Below are positions 1 to 8,799 of a DNA stretch of 28,618 bases, piece by piece (within the stretch, counting starts at the first letter, position 1; the number at the start of each line of letters is the position of its first letter). The DNA comes from JAMWZF01 sp041628615. Lineage in GTDB: Bacteria > Pseudomonadota > Alphaproteobacteria > Rhodobacterales > Rhodobacteraceae. The position numbers were made by a program, and so were the translations under genes. The notes under the pieces were generated by a model that saw nothing but the letters and a program-made list of their open reading frames with translations, was not told where the DNA came from and did no database searches. The stretch spans positions 1 through 28,618 of the forward strand of contig JBFKOW010000023.1 in the NCBI GenBank assembly GCA_041628615.1, written 5' to 3'.

Positions 1-22
1 CCCCCCCCCCCCCCCCCCCCCC
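1..22. repeat. Homopolymer of 22 C at the left edge
   Basis: The first 22 bases are all C. They sit inside the SecF part of the SecDF reading frame, where they would encode a glycine run directly after the conserved stretch ending in VLIEA. SecF proteins do not normally have a poly-glycine run there, so this looks like a contig-end or sequencing artefact, not real coding sequence. A real tract cannot be excluded from the window alone. Confidence 0.6.
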
Positions 23-1734
23 GCCTCGATCAGCACGCCGCCGCGGAAGTCGACGCCGTAGTTGAGCCCCTGCGCGATGAAAAGGCCGATCGAGGCCACC
101 GAGAGCACCAGTGACACTGCAAGCCCAGCAAGCCGCGCGCGCATGAAGCGAAAGGTCGGAACGGTTTTCGGTGCAAGAAACCGGAACAGTGGGCGGATCT
201 CGAACGTCTTCGGCTTGCGGGTGCGCAGGTGGATATCCATCGCGGCCCGCACCACGGCGACGGCGGTGAAGAGCGAGATCGCGATGCCGAGGCCCATGGT
301 CAGTGCGAAGCCGCGCACCGGGCCCGAGCCGAGCCAGAACAGTAGCGCCGTCGCGATCAGCGTCGTCAGGTTGGAGTCGCGGATCGCGCGGTAGGCCCGG
401 TCAAAACCGGCCTGCACGGCCGAGGCCGCGCGTTTGCCGGCGCGCGTTTCCTCGCGGATGCGTTCGTTGATCAGCACGTTCGCGTCCACTGCCAGACCCA
501 TGCCGAGGATGAGGCCGGCGATGCCGGGCAGCGTCAGCGTCGCACCGAGCAGCACGAGTGCCGCCACAGTCAGGGCGACGTTGATCAGCAATGCTGCCGT
601 CGCCACCGCGCCCCAACCACCGTAGAGCGCGACCATCATCGCGGCGATCAGGGCGAAGCCTGCAAGTCCCGTCCAGAGGCCCATGGCGATGGCGTCAGCG
701 CCCAGATCGGCGCCCACCGTGCGTTCCTCGATGATCTCGAGCGGTACGGGAAGCGCGCCAGCGCGCAGCAGCGCCGCCAGCGTCGTCGTCTCCTCGACGG
801 TGAAGGCACCGCTGATGACGCCCGAGCCGCCTAGGATCGGCTCCTGGATCACGGGCGCGGAGATGACCTCGCCATCGAGGACGATGGCGAACCGCTGTCC
901 GACCAGATCCTGGGTCAGCTCTCCGAAGATTCGCGCGCCTTGTGTGTCGAAGCGGAACTGGACGACAGGCGCGCCGGTCTCCGGGTCGAATGCCGCGCTG
1001 GCGTCGGCAAGTCTCTCGCCGTCAAGCGCCGGGCGCGCGACGACGGATATCTCCGTGCCACCGGCTTCGGGCAGGATGAGCGCGCCCTCCGTCTCTGAGG
1101 GGACAACCCTGTGGAATGTCAACTCCGCCGTGGCCCCGAGCAGCGCGCGCAGGCCCGCCGGGTCCTCGATACCGGGCATCTGCACCAGAATGCGATCCCG
1201 CCCCATCGACTGGATCGACGGCTCGGCCACACCGGCCTCGTCAATCCGGTTGCGGATGACCTCGATGCTGCGCGCGACCGCGTCCTCCTGCACAAGCGCG
1301 ACAGCCGCAGGGCGCAGCGTGGCGACAACTATGCCTTCGCCCGCGGTCAGCGAGAAGGCCGGTTCGGCTTGGGTCAGAGGACCCCCGCCGACCTCTGGCA
1401 CGTGTCGGCGGGCGAGGCTCATCACGGCCTCCGGCGTCATGCCGGAAGGTCCGGTTATGGTCAGGCCAGTGCCATCGTCGGCCGTGCGCGTCGTGAGACC
1501 AGGTTCTGCTTCGGTCAATTGCTTCGCGAAATCGGACACCAGCCCCGCGCGGATTGCGGCCTCGTCGGCCCGCAGCGTGAGGGAGGCACCACCGCGCAGA
1601 TCGAGCCCGAGCGAGACCGGGGAGGTCGGCCAGGAATGCGCCAGGTCTCGAGGTAGAAAGGTCGGCAGGGCAATGGCAAGGCCGGTCAGAATGACCAGCA
1701 GATAGAGCGCAAAACGCCAGAGAGGCAGCTTCAA
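1..1734 (-). CDS. secDF: Protein translocase subunit SecDF (fused SecD-SecF), partial at the 3' end
   Basis: Inner-membrane Sec accessory subunit that uses the proton gradient to pull exported proteins to the periplasmic side. I translated this from the reverse strand; 578 codons are visible before the window edge. The N-terminal membrane segment (KLPLWRFALYLLVILTG) is followed by the SecD motif LGLDLRGG, the periplasmic domain, and the membrane motif GLAVDANVLINERIREE. After a linker (HLRTRKPKTFEIRPLFRF) the SecF half starts in the same frame, with its motif YGVDFRGG just before the C-run. SecD and SecF are often separate genes in this group, so the fusion suggests an accessory copy. The start is taken as TTG at 1734, preceded by GGAG at a 9-base spacing; there is no ATG between it and the upstream in-frame stop. 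Confidence 0.9.
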   Translation of the reverse strand, partial: MKLPLWRFALYLLVILTGLAIALPTFLPRDLAHSWPTSPVSLGLDLRGGASLTLRADEAAIRAGLVSDFAKQLTEAEPGLTTRTADDGTGLTITGPSGMTPEAVMSLARRHVPEVGGGPLTQAEPAFSLTAGEGIVVATLRPAAVALVQEDAVARSIEVIRNRIDEAGVAEPSIQSMGRDRILVQMPGIEDPAGLRALLGATAELTFHRVVPSETEGALILPEAGGTEISVVARPALDGERLADASAAFDPETGAPVVQFRFDTQGARIFGELTQDLVGQRFAIVLDGEVISAPVIQEPILGGSGVISGAFTVEETTTLAALLRAGALPVPLEIIEERTVGADLGADAIAMGLWTGLAGFALIAAMMVALYGGWGAVATAALLINVALTVAALVLLGATLTLPGIAGLILGMGLAVDANVLINERIREETRAGKRAASAVQAGFDRAYRAIRDSNLTTLIATALLFWLGSGPVRGFALTMGLGIAISLFTAVAVVRAAMDIHLRTRKPKTFEIRPLFRFLAPKTVPTFRFMRARLAGLAVSLVLSVASIGLFIAQGLNYGVDFRGGVLIEAGGGGGGG

Positions 1735-2067
1735 GACCGAGGTCTCCAGACCCGGAAGCGCCGGGTGCGCGTCGCCGATAATCGAAGCGACATTGGCGCG
1801 GTGGTGGCGCGGTCCGCCGGACCTGTTCTGCGACTGGCGCAGGTGAGATCAGAACTCCACGGGTCGCCCGCAAGAGGCATCCTGAAAAAAGAAATACCAT
1901 CCGATCCATTGAAAAGAATCTGGCGATCTCCAACTCTCCACCGCGGCCCGGGCCCCTCTGACGACGGATGACCTTCGTGATGTCGGACCGCACCTCTCCG
2001 CCCGGTGTCGCTGACGCATCGACGTGCCCGTGACCGCCCAGGCGTGATGTGCCGAAAGGTCACGATC
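1735..2067. promoter_or_regulatory. Divergent intergenic region between secDF and terC
   Basis: This 333-base stretch lies between two divergent genes and must hold both promoters. I see no convincing gene in it. It contains a comparatively AT-rich patch at about 1883-1935, including a TTGAAA at 1909-1914, but no good -10 partner at the right distance on either strand. I looked for the manganese riboswitch (yybP-ykoY) often found upstream of terC genes and did not recognise its conserved loops. Confidence 0.3.
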
Positions 2068-3115
2068 TTGGAAATCCTTCTCCTGTTGGTTCTGGGCAAG
2101 CCGCTCTGGATGTGGCTGCTCTTTCTTGGTCTCGTCGTCGCGCTGCTGACCTTCGACCTCGGCGTCCTGCACAAGGACGATCACGAGATCGGCGTCGCCG
2201 AGAGCCTCAAGCTTTCCGCCATGTACATCGCTCTCGGCCTGTCCTTCGCGGGCTTCATCTGGTGGCAGATGGATGCCGAGGCGACCGCGCAATACCTGAC
2301 CGCCTTCGTCGTCGAAAAGACGCTGGCGATGGACAACATCTTCGTCATCGCGCTGATCTTCGGCTTTTTCGCGATCCCGCGCCAATACCAGCACCGGGTG
2401 CTCTTTTTGGGGCATTCTGGGCGTGATCGTGCTGCGCGGCATCATGATCGGCCTCGGCGCCACCATCGTCGATCAGTATCACTGGGTGCTGTACATCTTC
2501 GCAGCCTTCCTGATCCTCACCGGGATCAAGATGCTCTTTGTCGCCGACAAGGAGCACAAGATCGAGGAAAACGGCCTGATCCGGTTTCTCAAGCGTCGGA
2601 TGCACGTCACCGATGAGATCAAGGGGCATGCGTTTTTCGTTCGCAAACCACACCCCGAGACGGGGCGCCTCATGCGCTATGCCACGCCGCTCTTTCTCGC
2701 GCTCATCATGATCGAGATCGCGGATCTCGTCTTCGCGGTGGACTCGGTCCCGGCGGTCTTCACGATCACGACGGACCCCTACATCGTCTACACCTCGAAC
2801 ATCTTCGCGATCCTCGGTCTGCGCGCGCTCTACTTTGCGCTGGCCGCGATCCTGCACCGTTTCGCCTACCTCAAGTATGCGCTCTCGGTGCTGCTCGTCT
2901 TCATCGGCTCGAAGATCTTCGTGGCTGACCTGACGGGCTGGGAGAAGTTTCCGCCGGCCTGGTCGCTCGGCATCACCTTCGCCATCCTCGGCGCCGGCGT
3001 GGCCTTCTCGCTGTGGAAGACGGGTAAAGTCTCGGCATCCCCGAAGCCCGTCGCAGCGGGTTCGGTCTCGGCGCTGACGCAGCCGGCCGCTGCAATGGAC
3101 GGCGTGGTGAAATGA
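2068..3115 (+). CDS. terC: TerC/Alx-family integral membrane protein, with apparent +1 frameshift
   Basis: TerC-family proteins are multi-spanning membrane proteins linked to manganese export and metal or oxyanion stress. The frame from 2068 gives GKPLWMWLLFLG, LTFDLGVLHKDDHEIGV and VEKTLAMDNIFVIALIFGF, all typical TerC motifs. It then leaves the family consensus after HRVLF. Homology resumes one frame over (GVIVLRGIMIGLGA) and continues through EIADLVFAVDSVPAVFTIT to the stop at 3115. Removing one T from the T5 run at 2404-2408 restores an unbroken 348-residue protein reading VLFWGILGVIV. The TTG at 2068 is preferred as start because AAAGG lies 8 bases upstream and the family usually begins just before this point; ATG 2047 is an alternative. 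The stop overlaps the exoD start by 4 bases. Confidence 0.85.
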
Positions 3116-3738
3116 CCCTCGATCCTGCTCTTGGCGCGGCGTCCGCCGCCGCGCCGCGTCGGCTCTCCGATGTGCTGCGGGACCTCGAGAGCGGGCTCGG
3201 ACCGCGCATCGCACTCGGCGATCTGGTGTCCGGGCTTCGCGACCGGAGCTTCGCGCCGCTGATGGTCCTCTTCGCCGTGCCGAACGTCTTTCTCTATCTT
3301 CCGGGCTCTTCGGTCATCACGGGCCTGCCGCTGATGATCCTCGCGCTACAGCTGATTGCGGGACGGTCCTCGGTCTGGCTGCCGCGCGCCCTGAGCGACC
3401 GCTCCATTGATCGGGCCAGTTTCTCGCGGATCGTCCACTACTCGTTGCCATGGGTCGAACGCATCGAGCGGCTGGCGCGGCCGCGGCTCTGGCCCGGCGC
3501 CACCGCCAGTGTCGACCGTCTGATCGGGGTGACCTGCCTCGTGATGGCGCTCCTGCTGTTCCTGCCGATCCCCTTCGCCAACGGCGTGCCGGCGCTCGCG
3601 ATCATCGCCCTCGGACTCGCCCTGAGCGAACGGGACGGAGTCTGGCTTGTCCTGGGGCTCCTCGCATCGGTTATTGCCTGCGTTTTCGTTGCGGCGATCA
3701 TCGGCGGCGGGGCTTTCGCTCTTGCCAGGATCTTCTGA
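3112..3738 (+). CDS. exoD: Exopolysaccharide synthesis ExoD-family membrane protein
   Basis: A 208-residue protein that matches the ExoD family by its overall pattern. It has an N-terminal amphipathic part (LSDVLRDLESGLG...RIALGDLV), the stretch FAPLMVLFAVPNVFLYLPG, and several hydrophobic segments towards the C terminus (about 75-90, 145-165, 168-205). ExoD proteins affect exopolysaccharide production and alkaline tolerance in rhizobia, with an unclear biochemical role. Its ATG overlaps the terC stop (ATGA), so the two are probably co-translated. The gene is intact, but IS-derived sequence begins within about ten bases of its stop codon. Confidence 0.85.
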   Translation: MTLDPALGAASAAAPRRLSDVLRDLESGLGPRIALGDLVSGLRDRSFAPLMVLFAVPNVFLYLPGSSVITGLPLMILALQLIAGRSSVWLPRALSDRSIDRASFSRIVHYSLPWVERIERLARPRLWPGATASVDRLIGVTCLVMALLLFLPIPFANGVPALAIIALGLALSERDGVWLVLGLLASVIACVFVAAIIGGGAFALARIF

Positions 3739-3744
3739 TGGGGA

Positions 3745-3897
3745 AAGCCCGGCGAGGCTCTCTTCGCCCCGCAGTCCTTCCAGGACAATGCGGATCTTAT
3801 CCTCGGCCGAATGCTGCTTGCGCGTTCGGCGGCGGATGTCTCGGACGACCTTCCCGGCCGACGGTTTCGCTGTTCCGGATCTCTGTCTTATCTTCAC
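3745..3897 (-). pseudogene. IS3-family transposase OrfA, N-terminal fragment
   Basis: Reading leftward from GTG 3897 gives VVRDIRRRTRKQHSAED then KIRIVLEGLRGEESLAGL, the N-terminal helix-turn-helix start of an IS3-family OrfA. Similarity stops near 3750, after about 50 codons, and the rest of OrfA and all of OrfB are missing to the left, where the exoD end lies. The C-terminal end of a matching OrfB lies at 10158-10315, so the two pieces probably come from the same kind of element. It is a remnant with no activity of its own. Confidence 0.7.
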
Positions 3898-3914
3898 GCC
3901 TTGACGGTTCGGAT

Positions 3915-3957
3915 GAGCCAGAAATCCTCCGCTACTCAATCACACCAATCTGTCCCA
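3915..3957 (-). repeat. Probable terminal inverted repeat of the left IS3 remnant
   Basis: Upstream of the orfA fragment, the reverse strand reads TGATTGAG, then GGAGG, then CTGGCTC (3942 down to 3915). The same blocks occur in the same order on the plus strand at 10122-10143 (TGATGAG, GGAGG, CTGGCTC), beside the OrfB end. They are therefore inverted relative to each other, as expected for the two ends of one element type. The exact outer base, possibly the TGGG at 3957, is uncertain. Confidence 0.45.
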
Positions 3958-3991
3958 TGAGCGCCGATGCCGGACACCTGCCGGGGGTGAC

Positions 3992-4750
3992 TCAGATACA
4001 CTCTCCGCCGTCGACCACAAGCGCATGGCCGGTCATGAAAGCTGAACTGTCCGATGCGAGGTAGACGATGGCGGCGGCGATCTCGTCCACGGTTCCGAAA
4101 CGGCCCATCGGGATGGCGCTGGCGATGTATCCCTCAAGCTTGTCGCGGCCGCCCATCTGCACCTCGAAGCCGCGATTGAAGGGGGTGTCGATGAATCCGG
4201 GACAAAGCGCATTGAAGCGGATTCTCTCGCGCGCGTAGTCCGCCGCCATCTGGCGGGTCATGGCGAGGACCGCGTGTTTCGTGGTGCAATAGGCGATCAT
4301 CTCGCGGTCGTACTGCACGCCGGAATTCGACGAGGTGATGATAACGCTGCCGCCGCCCTGTGCCCGCATCGGCGCAAGCGCTGCCTGCGCGGCAACGAAA
4401 TGCGCCCGGACGTTGAGCGCCCACGAGGCGTCCATGTCCGCGACCGAGACCTGCTCAAGCTTGCCCTCGATCTGGATACCAGCGTGGGAATGCAGGATGT
4501 CCAGCCGCCCATGGCGCGCCGCGGCACTCGCGATGGCATCGCGCAACGCATCGTCGTCAGTAACGTCGAGCCGCTGCGCCTCGGCGCTGTCTCCCGCGGC
4601 CCGGATTGTCGCGACAACCGCTTCTGCCCCCTCCGCGTTCCGGTCGGTCACGACCACATGGGCACCTGCCCGCGCCATCGCCAGCGCCCCCGCGGCGCCG
4701 ATCCCCGAGCCGGCCCCAGTGACGAATGCGACCTTGTCTTCGAGCAGCAT
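3992..4750 (-). CDS. SDR-family NAD(P)-dependent oxidoreductase
   Basis: A classical short-chain dehydrogenase of 252 residues. It has the cofactor motif TGAGSGIG (residues 11-18), Asp36 after the second strand (VVVTD, favouring NAD), Asn113, and the catalytic Ser141, Tyr154 and Lys158 (SSNSG and YCTTK). It ends in the usual ALVVDGGE. The usual NNAG motif is replaced by HSHAG, an oddity. The substrate is unknown. It is the last gene of the ABC-importer operon, so it may act on the imported compound or a product of it. ATG 4750 is preferred because GGAG lies 6 bases upstream; an in-frame ATG at 4762 would add four residues. Confidence 0.88.
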   Translation of the reverse strand: MLLEDKVAFVTGAGSGIGAAGALAMARAGAHVVVTDRNAEGAEAVVATIRAAGDSAEAQRLDVTDDDALRDAIASAAARHGRLDILHSHAGIQIEGKLEQVSVADMDASWALNVRAHFVAAQAALAPMRAQGGGSVIITSSNSGVQYDREMIAYCTTKHAVLAMTRQMAADYARERIRFNALCPGFIDTPFNRGFEVQMGGRDKLEGYIASAIPMGRFGTVDEIAAAIVYLASDSSAFMTGHALVVDGGECI

Positions 4751-4775
4751 CTGTCTCTCCATTCGGTTCAGCGGA

Positions 4776-5588
4776 TCAGCGTCTCGGGCCGCGCCGCAGG
4801 ATCAGTTGCGCGATGATCAGAAGCACCAGCGAGGCGACCATCACCATCGTCCCGATGGCGTTGATCTCCGGCGTCACGCCGCGCCGGATCGACGAGAAAA
4901 CGTAGATCGGCAGCGTGGTTTCCGACCCGGCCACGAAGAAGGCGATGATGAAGTCATCGAAACTGAAGGTGAAGCTCAGCAGGAATCCGGCAAGAACCGC
5001 CGGCGCGATCAGCGGCAGCGTCACCTGCCGGAACGTGCCCAACGGGGTGGCATAGAGGTCCGCCGAGGCTTCGGTCAGCGCTTGCTCGAGCGTGCCGAGC
5101 CGCGCCCGCACGATGATGATGACGAGGGCCATCGTGAACATCGTGTGCGCGGCGATCAGCGACCCCATGCCCATCGACAGCGACGGCGGCTCCGCCCCCT
5201 CGGGCCAGAGCGCAGCGAGCCAGGGATTCACGACGCCGAAGACGGTGACCAATGCGATCAGGGTGGCAATGCCAATCACGATGCCGGGGATCATGATGGC
5301 GATGTAGATCAGCGCGTCGAAGGTCGTGCGGACCGGGCCCCGGATTCCTTGCAGACCGACGGCCGCGAGGGTGCCGAAGACGCTGGCCAGCGTCGCCGAG
5401 ACGAAGGCCACGATCAGGCTGGTTTCCAGCGCATCCATCACGAAGGGGTTGTTCAGCGCACGGGCATACCACTGGACGGAGAAGCCCTGAAGCTGGCTGG
5501 CATGGCGGCCGGCATTGAAGCTGAACAGCGCGATGATCGCGATGGGCGTGTAGAGGAAGAGATAGACGCACAGGGCGTAGAGTCGCAT
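4776..5588 (-). CDS. ABC transporter permease, PotC-like (polyamine/opine-type)
   Basis: A 270-residue inner-membrane permease of the binding-protein-dependent family. It begins directly with a hydrophobic segment (YALCVYLFLYTPIAIIALFSFN) and has about six membrane spans. The EAA loop that contacts the ATPase is EASADLYATPLGTFRQVTLP, roughly residues 170-190. The F-S-F-D-D-F stretch after it is typical of PotC/YdcV-type permeases. It lies 9 bases downstream of the partner permease and upstream of the dehydrogenase. The substrate is probably a polyamine or a related small cation, judging only from the family. Confidence 0.88.
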   Translation of the reverse strand: MRLYALCVYLFLYTPIAIIALFSFNAGRHASQLQGFSVQWYARALNNPFVMDALETSLIVAFVSATLASVFGTLAAVGLQGIRGPVRTTFDALIYIAIMIPGIVIGIATLIALVTVFGVVNPWLAALWPEGAEPPSLSMGMGSLIAAHTMFTMALVIIIVRARLGTLEQALTEASADLYATPLGTFRQVTLPLIAPAVLAGFLLSFTFSFDDFIIAFFVAGSETTLPIYVFSSIRRGVTPEINAIGTMVMVASLVLLIIAQLILRRGPRR

Positions 5589-5597
5589 TGCCGCCCC

Positions 5598-6449
5598 TCA
5601 CATGATCGACACGTCGTCGCGCCCGGCGTTCAGCCGCGCGATGAGGCGCATGTAGATCGTCACTGTCACCAGCATGATGACGATCAGTGTGAAGGCCACG
5701 GCGGATCCGAAGGCCCAGTTCCGCGATTGCAGGAACAGGTCGACCAGCGCGTTGCCCACGAAGAACACCTTGCCGCCGCCCAGCAGCGCGGGGATCAGGA
5801 ATTCTCCCATCAGCAGGATGAAGACGAGCAGGCAGCCGGTGGCGATGCCGGGGATCGACAGCGGCAGCGTGACTTGCAGGAACGTGCCGAATGGTCGCGC
5901 GCCGAGGTCCGACGAGGCTTCGAGCAGGCGCTTGTCGAGCCGGTCGAGCGCGACGTAGATCGGGAAGACCATCAGCGGCAGGTACCCGTAGACGATGCCG
6001 ATGGTGACCGCAAAGGGCGTGTAGATCAGCCGGACCCCCTCGATGCCCACGGCCTCGAGCAGGGCAGGCAGGCCGCGCCCGCCGAGGATGAATATCCAGG
6101 CGTAGCTGCGGATCAGGATCGAGGTCCAGAATGGCACGATCACCAGCACCAGGAGGATCGTCTTCCATTTCGGGTCGGTCTTCACCGCCAGCTGGTAGGC
6201 CAGCGGATAGGCGATGAGCAGCGCCGCCAGCGTGCCGAGCGGAGCGAGGATCAGCGTGTTCTGGAACGCTGTCCAGCGCGCCGGGAGGTTGGCGTATTGC
6301 TCGAAGGTGAAGGCGGGGACATAGCCGCCCGCCGGCCCCCGCTCGCCGAAGCTGAAGACGAAGACGACGGAGAGGGGCAGCACCAGCATGACCAGGAACC
6401 ACGCGCCCGCCGGGGCGACGAGGAGCCAGTTGCGCGCGCGCCGTGTCAT
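5598..6449 (-). CDS. ABC transporter permease, PotB-like
   Basis: A 283-residue membrane protein that pairs with the PotC-like permease to form the channel. The first span is WLLVAPAGAWFLVMLVLPL. The EAA loop is EASSDLGARPFGTFLQVTLP, around residues 185-205. FWTSILIRSYAWIFILGGRG is the typical PotB-type segment. The gene lies 22 bases downstream of the binding-protein stop, so it is in the same transcription unit. Confidence 0.88.
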   Translation of the reverse strand: MTRRARNWLLVAPAGAWFLVMLVLPLSVVFVFSFGERGPAGGYVPAFTFEQYANLPARWTAFQNTLILAPLGTLAALLIAYPLAYQLAVKTDPKWKTILLVLVIVPFWTSILIRSYAWIFILGGRGLPALLEAVGIEGVRLIYTPFAVTIGIVYGYLPLMVFPIYVALDRLDKRLLEASSDLGARPFGTFLQVTLPLSIPGIATGCLLVFILLMGEFLIPALLGGGKVFFVGNALVDLFLQSRNWAFGSAVAFTLIVIMLVTVTIYMRLIARLNAGRDDVSIM

Positions 6450-6471
6450 CGCTGTGCTGCCCCCGCCGGTC

Positions 6472-7626
6472 TCAGGCCGACTTGAACCGCGCCAGCAGTT
6501 CGGCCCGGTTCGGGTCGGTCAGCGTGGCGGCCGCGCCGAATTCCAGCGCGTCGAGCAGGTCCTGCGCCGGGTACAGGATCGGGTCGTTGAGGATCTCCTC
6601 CGGCAGCAGTGCGTTGGTATTGGCGTCGGCGACCGGATAGCCGTGCGCCAGCACCTCGCGCGCGTTCACCGCCGGGTCGAGCATGTGGTTGATGAACGCA
6701 TAGGCTGCATCCATGTGCGGCGCGCCCTTCGGGATCGCGTAGTAGTCCGACCAGATCTCGCCGCCCTCTCGACCCAGCACGAAGGCGATCTCGGGCATGT
6801 CGGTGTTCAGCTGCTTGCCGTCGCCGGTCCAGCACATCGTCAGCCAGGCATCGCCCGAACGCATCGCCGGCTGGTAGTCCGACGAGATCGCGAAGAGATG
6901 CGGCTTCACGTCGATCAGCAGCCGCTCGGCGTCGGCGAGTTCGGCCTCGTCCACGGAGTTGAACGAATAGCCGAAGTATTTCAGAGCGTTGCCGATCGTG
7001 GTCAGCTGGTAGTCATGAACCATCGTTCGGCCCGAGAAGTCGTCCATCGTGCGGTCGAAGAAGTCCTTCCAGGTCGTCAGCGCGGTGCCGCCGTCATGGC
7101 TGGTGTTCACGGCAAAGCCCGTGGTGCCCCAGTTCTTCGGCACGGCATAGAGCACGCCATCGACGGTGCCCGCATCCGAGAAGCGGGGATCGAAGGCCGC
7201 CGGGTCGTAGTTCGGCAGCCGCGAGACGTCGAGCGGCTCGATCAGGTCTTCGGCCACGTAGGTGGTGATGGTGTAGTTGGTGGGCACGTACACGTCCCAG
7301 CCCGATCCACCGGCCTGAAGCTTGGCCAGCATTTCCTCGTTCGAGCCGAAAACGTTCACCTGCACGAAGGCGCCGGTCTCGCTGGTGAACATGTCGAAGT
7401 TCGCGGTGTCGTGGTAATTCGGCCAGGTGGCCAGCACCACGCGGTCGCCGATACCCTGCGCGTAGGCCGGCCGTGCGCGCAGGCCGGGAACCGCCGCGCC
7501 GAGAACGGCGGTCGCGGCGCCAAGACCTGTCACGTTCAGGAAGTGCCGGCGCGTGACCGACCCTTTCTGGTAGCGACGGAGTTCCTCCATGAACTTCCGC
7601 TTCGAGATGTAGCCGTTGTCGTCCAT
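6472..7626 (-). CDS. Extracellular solute-binding protein, PotD-like, Tat-exported
   Basis: A 384-residue periplasmic binding protein of the spermidine/putrescine type. The N terminus has an unusually long charged stretch of about 24 residues before a twin-arginine signal (TRRHFL, residues 25-30), a hydrophobic stretch and a likely cleavage after AYA (residue 56). The mature protein begins near VVLATWPNYHDTANF and contains KNWGTTGFAVN and WLTMCWTGDG, characteristic of the PotD/PotF fold. Tat export implies folding before transport. The ATG at 7626 has GGAGA 8 bases upstream. It probably sets the substrate specificity of the operon's importer. Confidence 0.88.
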   Translation of the reverse strand: MDDNGYISKRKFMEELRRYQKGSVTRRHFLNVTGLGAATAVLGAAVPGLRARPAYAQGIGDRVVLATWPNYHDTANFDMFTSETGAFVQVNVFGSNEEMLAKLQAGGSGWDVYVPTNYTITTYVAEDLIEPLDVSRLPNYDPAAFDPRFSDAGTVDGVLYAVPKNWGTTGFAVNTSHDGGTALTTWKDFFDRTMDDFSGRTMVHDYQLTTIGNALKYFGYSFNSVDEAELADAERLLIDVKPHLFAISSDYQPAMRSGDAWLTMCWTGDGKQLNTDMPEIAFVLGREGGEIWSDYYAIPKGAPHMDAAYAFINHMLDPAVNAREVLAHGYPVADANTNALLPEEILNDPILYPAQDLLDALEFGAAATLTDPNRAELLARFKSA

Positions 7627-7661
7627 TTGCCTTGTCTCCCTGTTGCTTGGGTTGGCGTCCC

Positions 7662-8780
7662 TCAGTCCGGTGCGAGAATCAGGGCGGCGGACCCGCCCCA
7701 GCTGATATGCGCGCGCTCACCGGTGTCGAAGCCGCGCGCGCCATGTTCGGCCTGCCGGGGGGCGAGCACGGTCACGTTGCCGAGGCTCTCGTGGCGCACG
7801 AGATACTCAGTATGTTCGCCCAGAAAGATCCGGTTCTGGACGGTCACTTCGAGACTGCCCGCATCCGCCTCGCGGGTCATGCGGATCTGTTCCGGCCGGA
7901 TGCTGAAGCAGCCCGCGTCACCGGCGCCCAGGGCCCCGCCGGCCAGGCCCTCCAGTGTCAGGCCGCCACGGGTGACCAGCGTCGCGACGCCTGCCGATGC
8001 GCGCTCGATCCGGCCGTCGAAGAAGTTCGAGGTGCCGACGAAGTCCGCGACGTACCGCGAATTGGGGTGATCGTACAGCTCCTGCGGGCTGCCGACCTGC
8101 ACGATCCGGCCGGCGCGCATCACGCAGATCCGGTCGGACAGCGACAGCGCCTCCTCCTGATCGTGGGTCACGAGGACGAAGGTGATGCCGAGCTGGCGCT
8201 GCAGGTCCTGCAACTCGATCTGCATCTCCTTGCGGAGCTTGCGATCAAGCGCCGCCAGAGGTTCGTCCAGCAACAGCAGCTTCGGTTCATTGACGATGGC
8301 GCGGGCCAGCGCGACCCGCTGTTGCTGCCCGCCGGACATCTCCCAGATCCGGCGCGTCTCGAACCCCGACAGACGCACCACCTCGAGCGCGCGGCCGACC
8401 TTTTCGGCGATTTCGGCCCGGGCGGGACGGAGCCGCCGCTGGCGCAGCCCGTAGCCAATGTTGTCGGCCACGGTCAGGTGCGGGAACAGCGCGTAGTTCT
8501 GGAACACCATGTTGACCGGGCGGCGATAGGGTTCCAGCGCATTCACCACCTGCCCGTCGATTAGCACCTCGCCCGCAGACGGCGTTTCGAAGCCGGCGAG
8601 CATCCGAAGCGCCGTGGTCTTGCCACAGCCGGATGGCCCGAGGAAGGACAGGAATTCCCCAGCGCCGATGCTCAGGTTGAGGTCGCTTGCCGCAAGCACC
8701 GCGCCGAAGGACTTGGACACGCCGCGCAACTCGGCGACGGGCGGCGCCCCGGCCTCGGGTGCCTCGGCGGCATATTGCAT
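7662..8780 (-). CDS. ABC transporter ATP-binding protein, PotA-like
   Basis: A cytoplasmic ATPase for the importer, 372 residues from the preferred start. It has Walker A GPSGCGKT (residues 48-55), signature SGGQQ (149-153), Walker B LLLLDEP (168-174) and the switch His206 in VTHDQEEAL. A C-terminal regulatory (TOBE) region of about 130 residues is usual for PotA/FbpC-type subunits. ATG 8780 is chosen because AGAGG lies 8 bases before it; the in-frame ATG at 8801 would add seven residues. It is the first gene of the operon ATPase, binding protein, PotB-like, PotC-like, dehydrogenase. Confidence 0.9.
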   Translation of the reverse strand: MQYAAEAPEAGAPPVAELRGVSKSFGAVLAASDLNLSIGAGEFLSFLGPSGCGKTTALRMLAGFETPSAGEVLIDGQVVNALEPYRRPVNMVFQNYALFPHLTVADNIGYGLRQRRLRPARAEIAEKVGRALEVVRLSGFETRRIWEMSGGQQQRVALARAIVNEPKLLLLDEPLAALDRKLRKEMQIELQDLQRQLGITFVLVTHDQEEALSLSDRICVMRAGRIVQVGSPQELYDHPNSRYVADFVGTSNFFDGRIERASAGVATLVTRGGLTLEGLAGGALGAGDAGCFSIRPEQIRMTREADAGSLEVTVQNRIFLGEHTEYLVRHESLGNVTVLAPRQAEHGARGFDTGERAHISWGGSAALILAPD

Positions 8781-8799
8781 GGAGGCTGCCTCTGACGGC

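Noticed and set aside
1735..2067. Possible manganese riboswitch upstream of terC
   Set aside because: The conserved loop sequences of the yybP-ykoY class were not recognisable.
1241..2466. Overlapping minus-strand frames reaching from secDF into terC
   Set aside because: They are out of frame with SecDF and have no conserved sequence across the intergenic region.
4335..8070. Long plus-strand frames opposite the ABC importer operon
   Set aside because: Charged low-complexity shadows of clearly conserved transporter genes.
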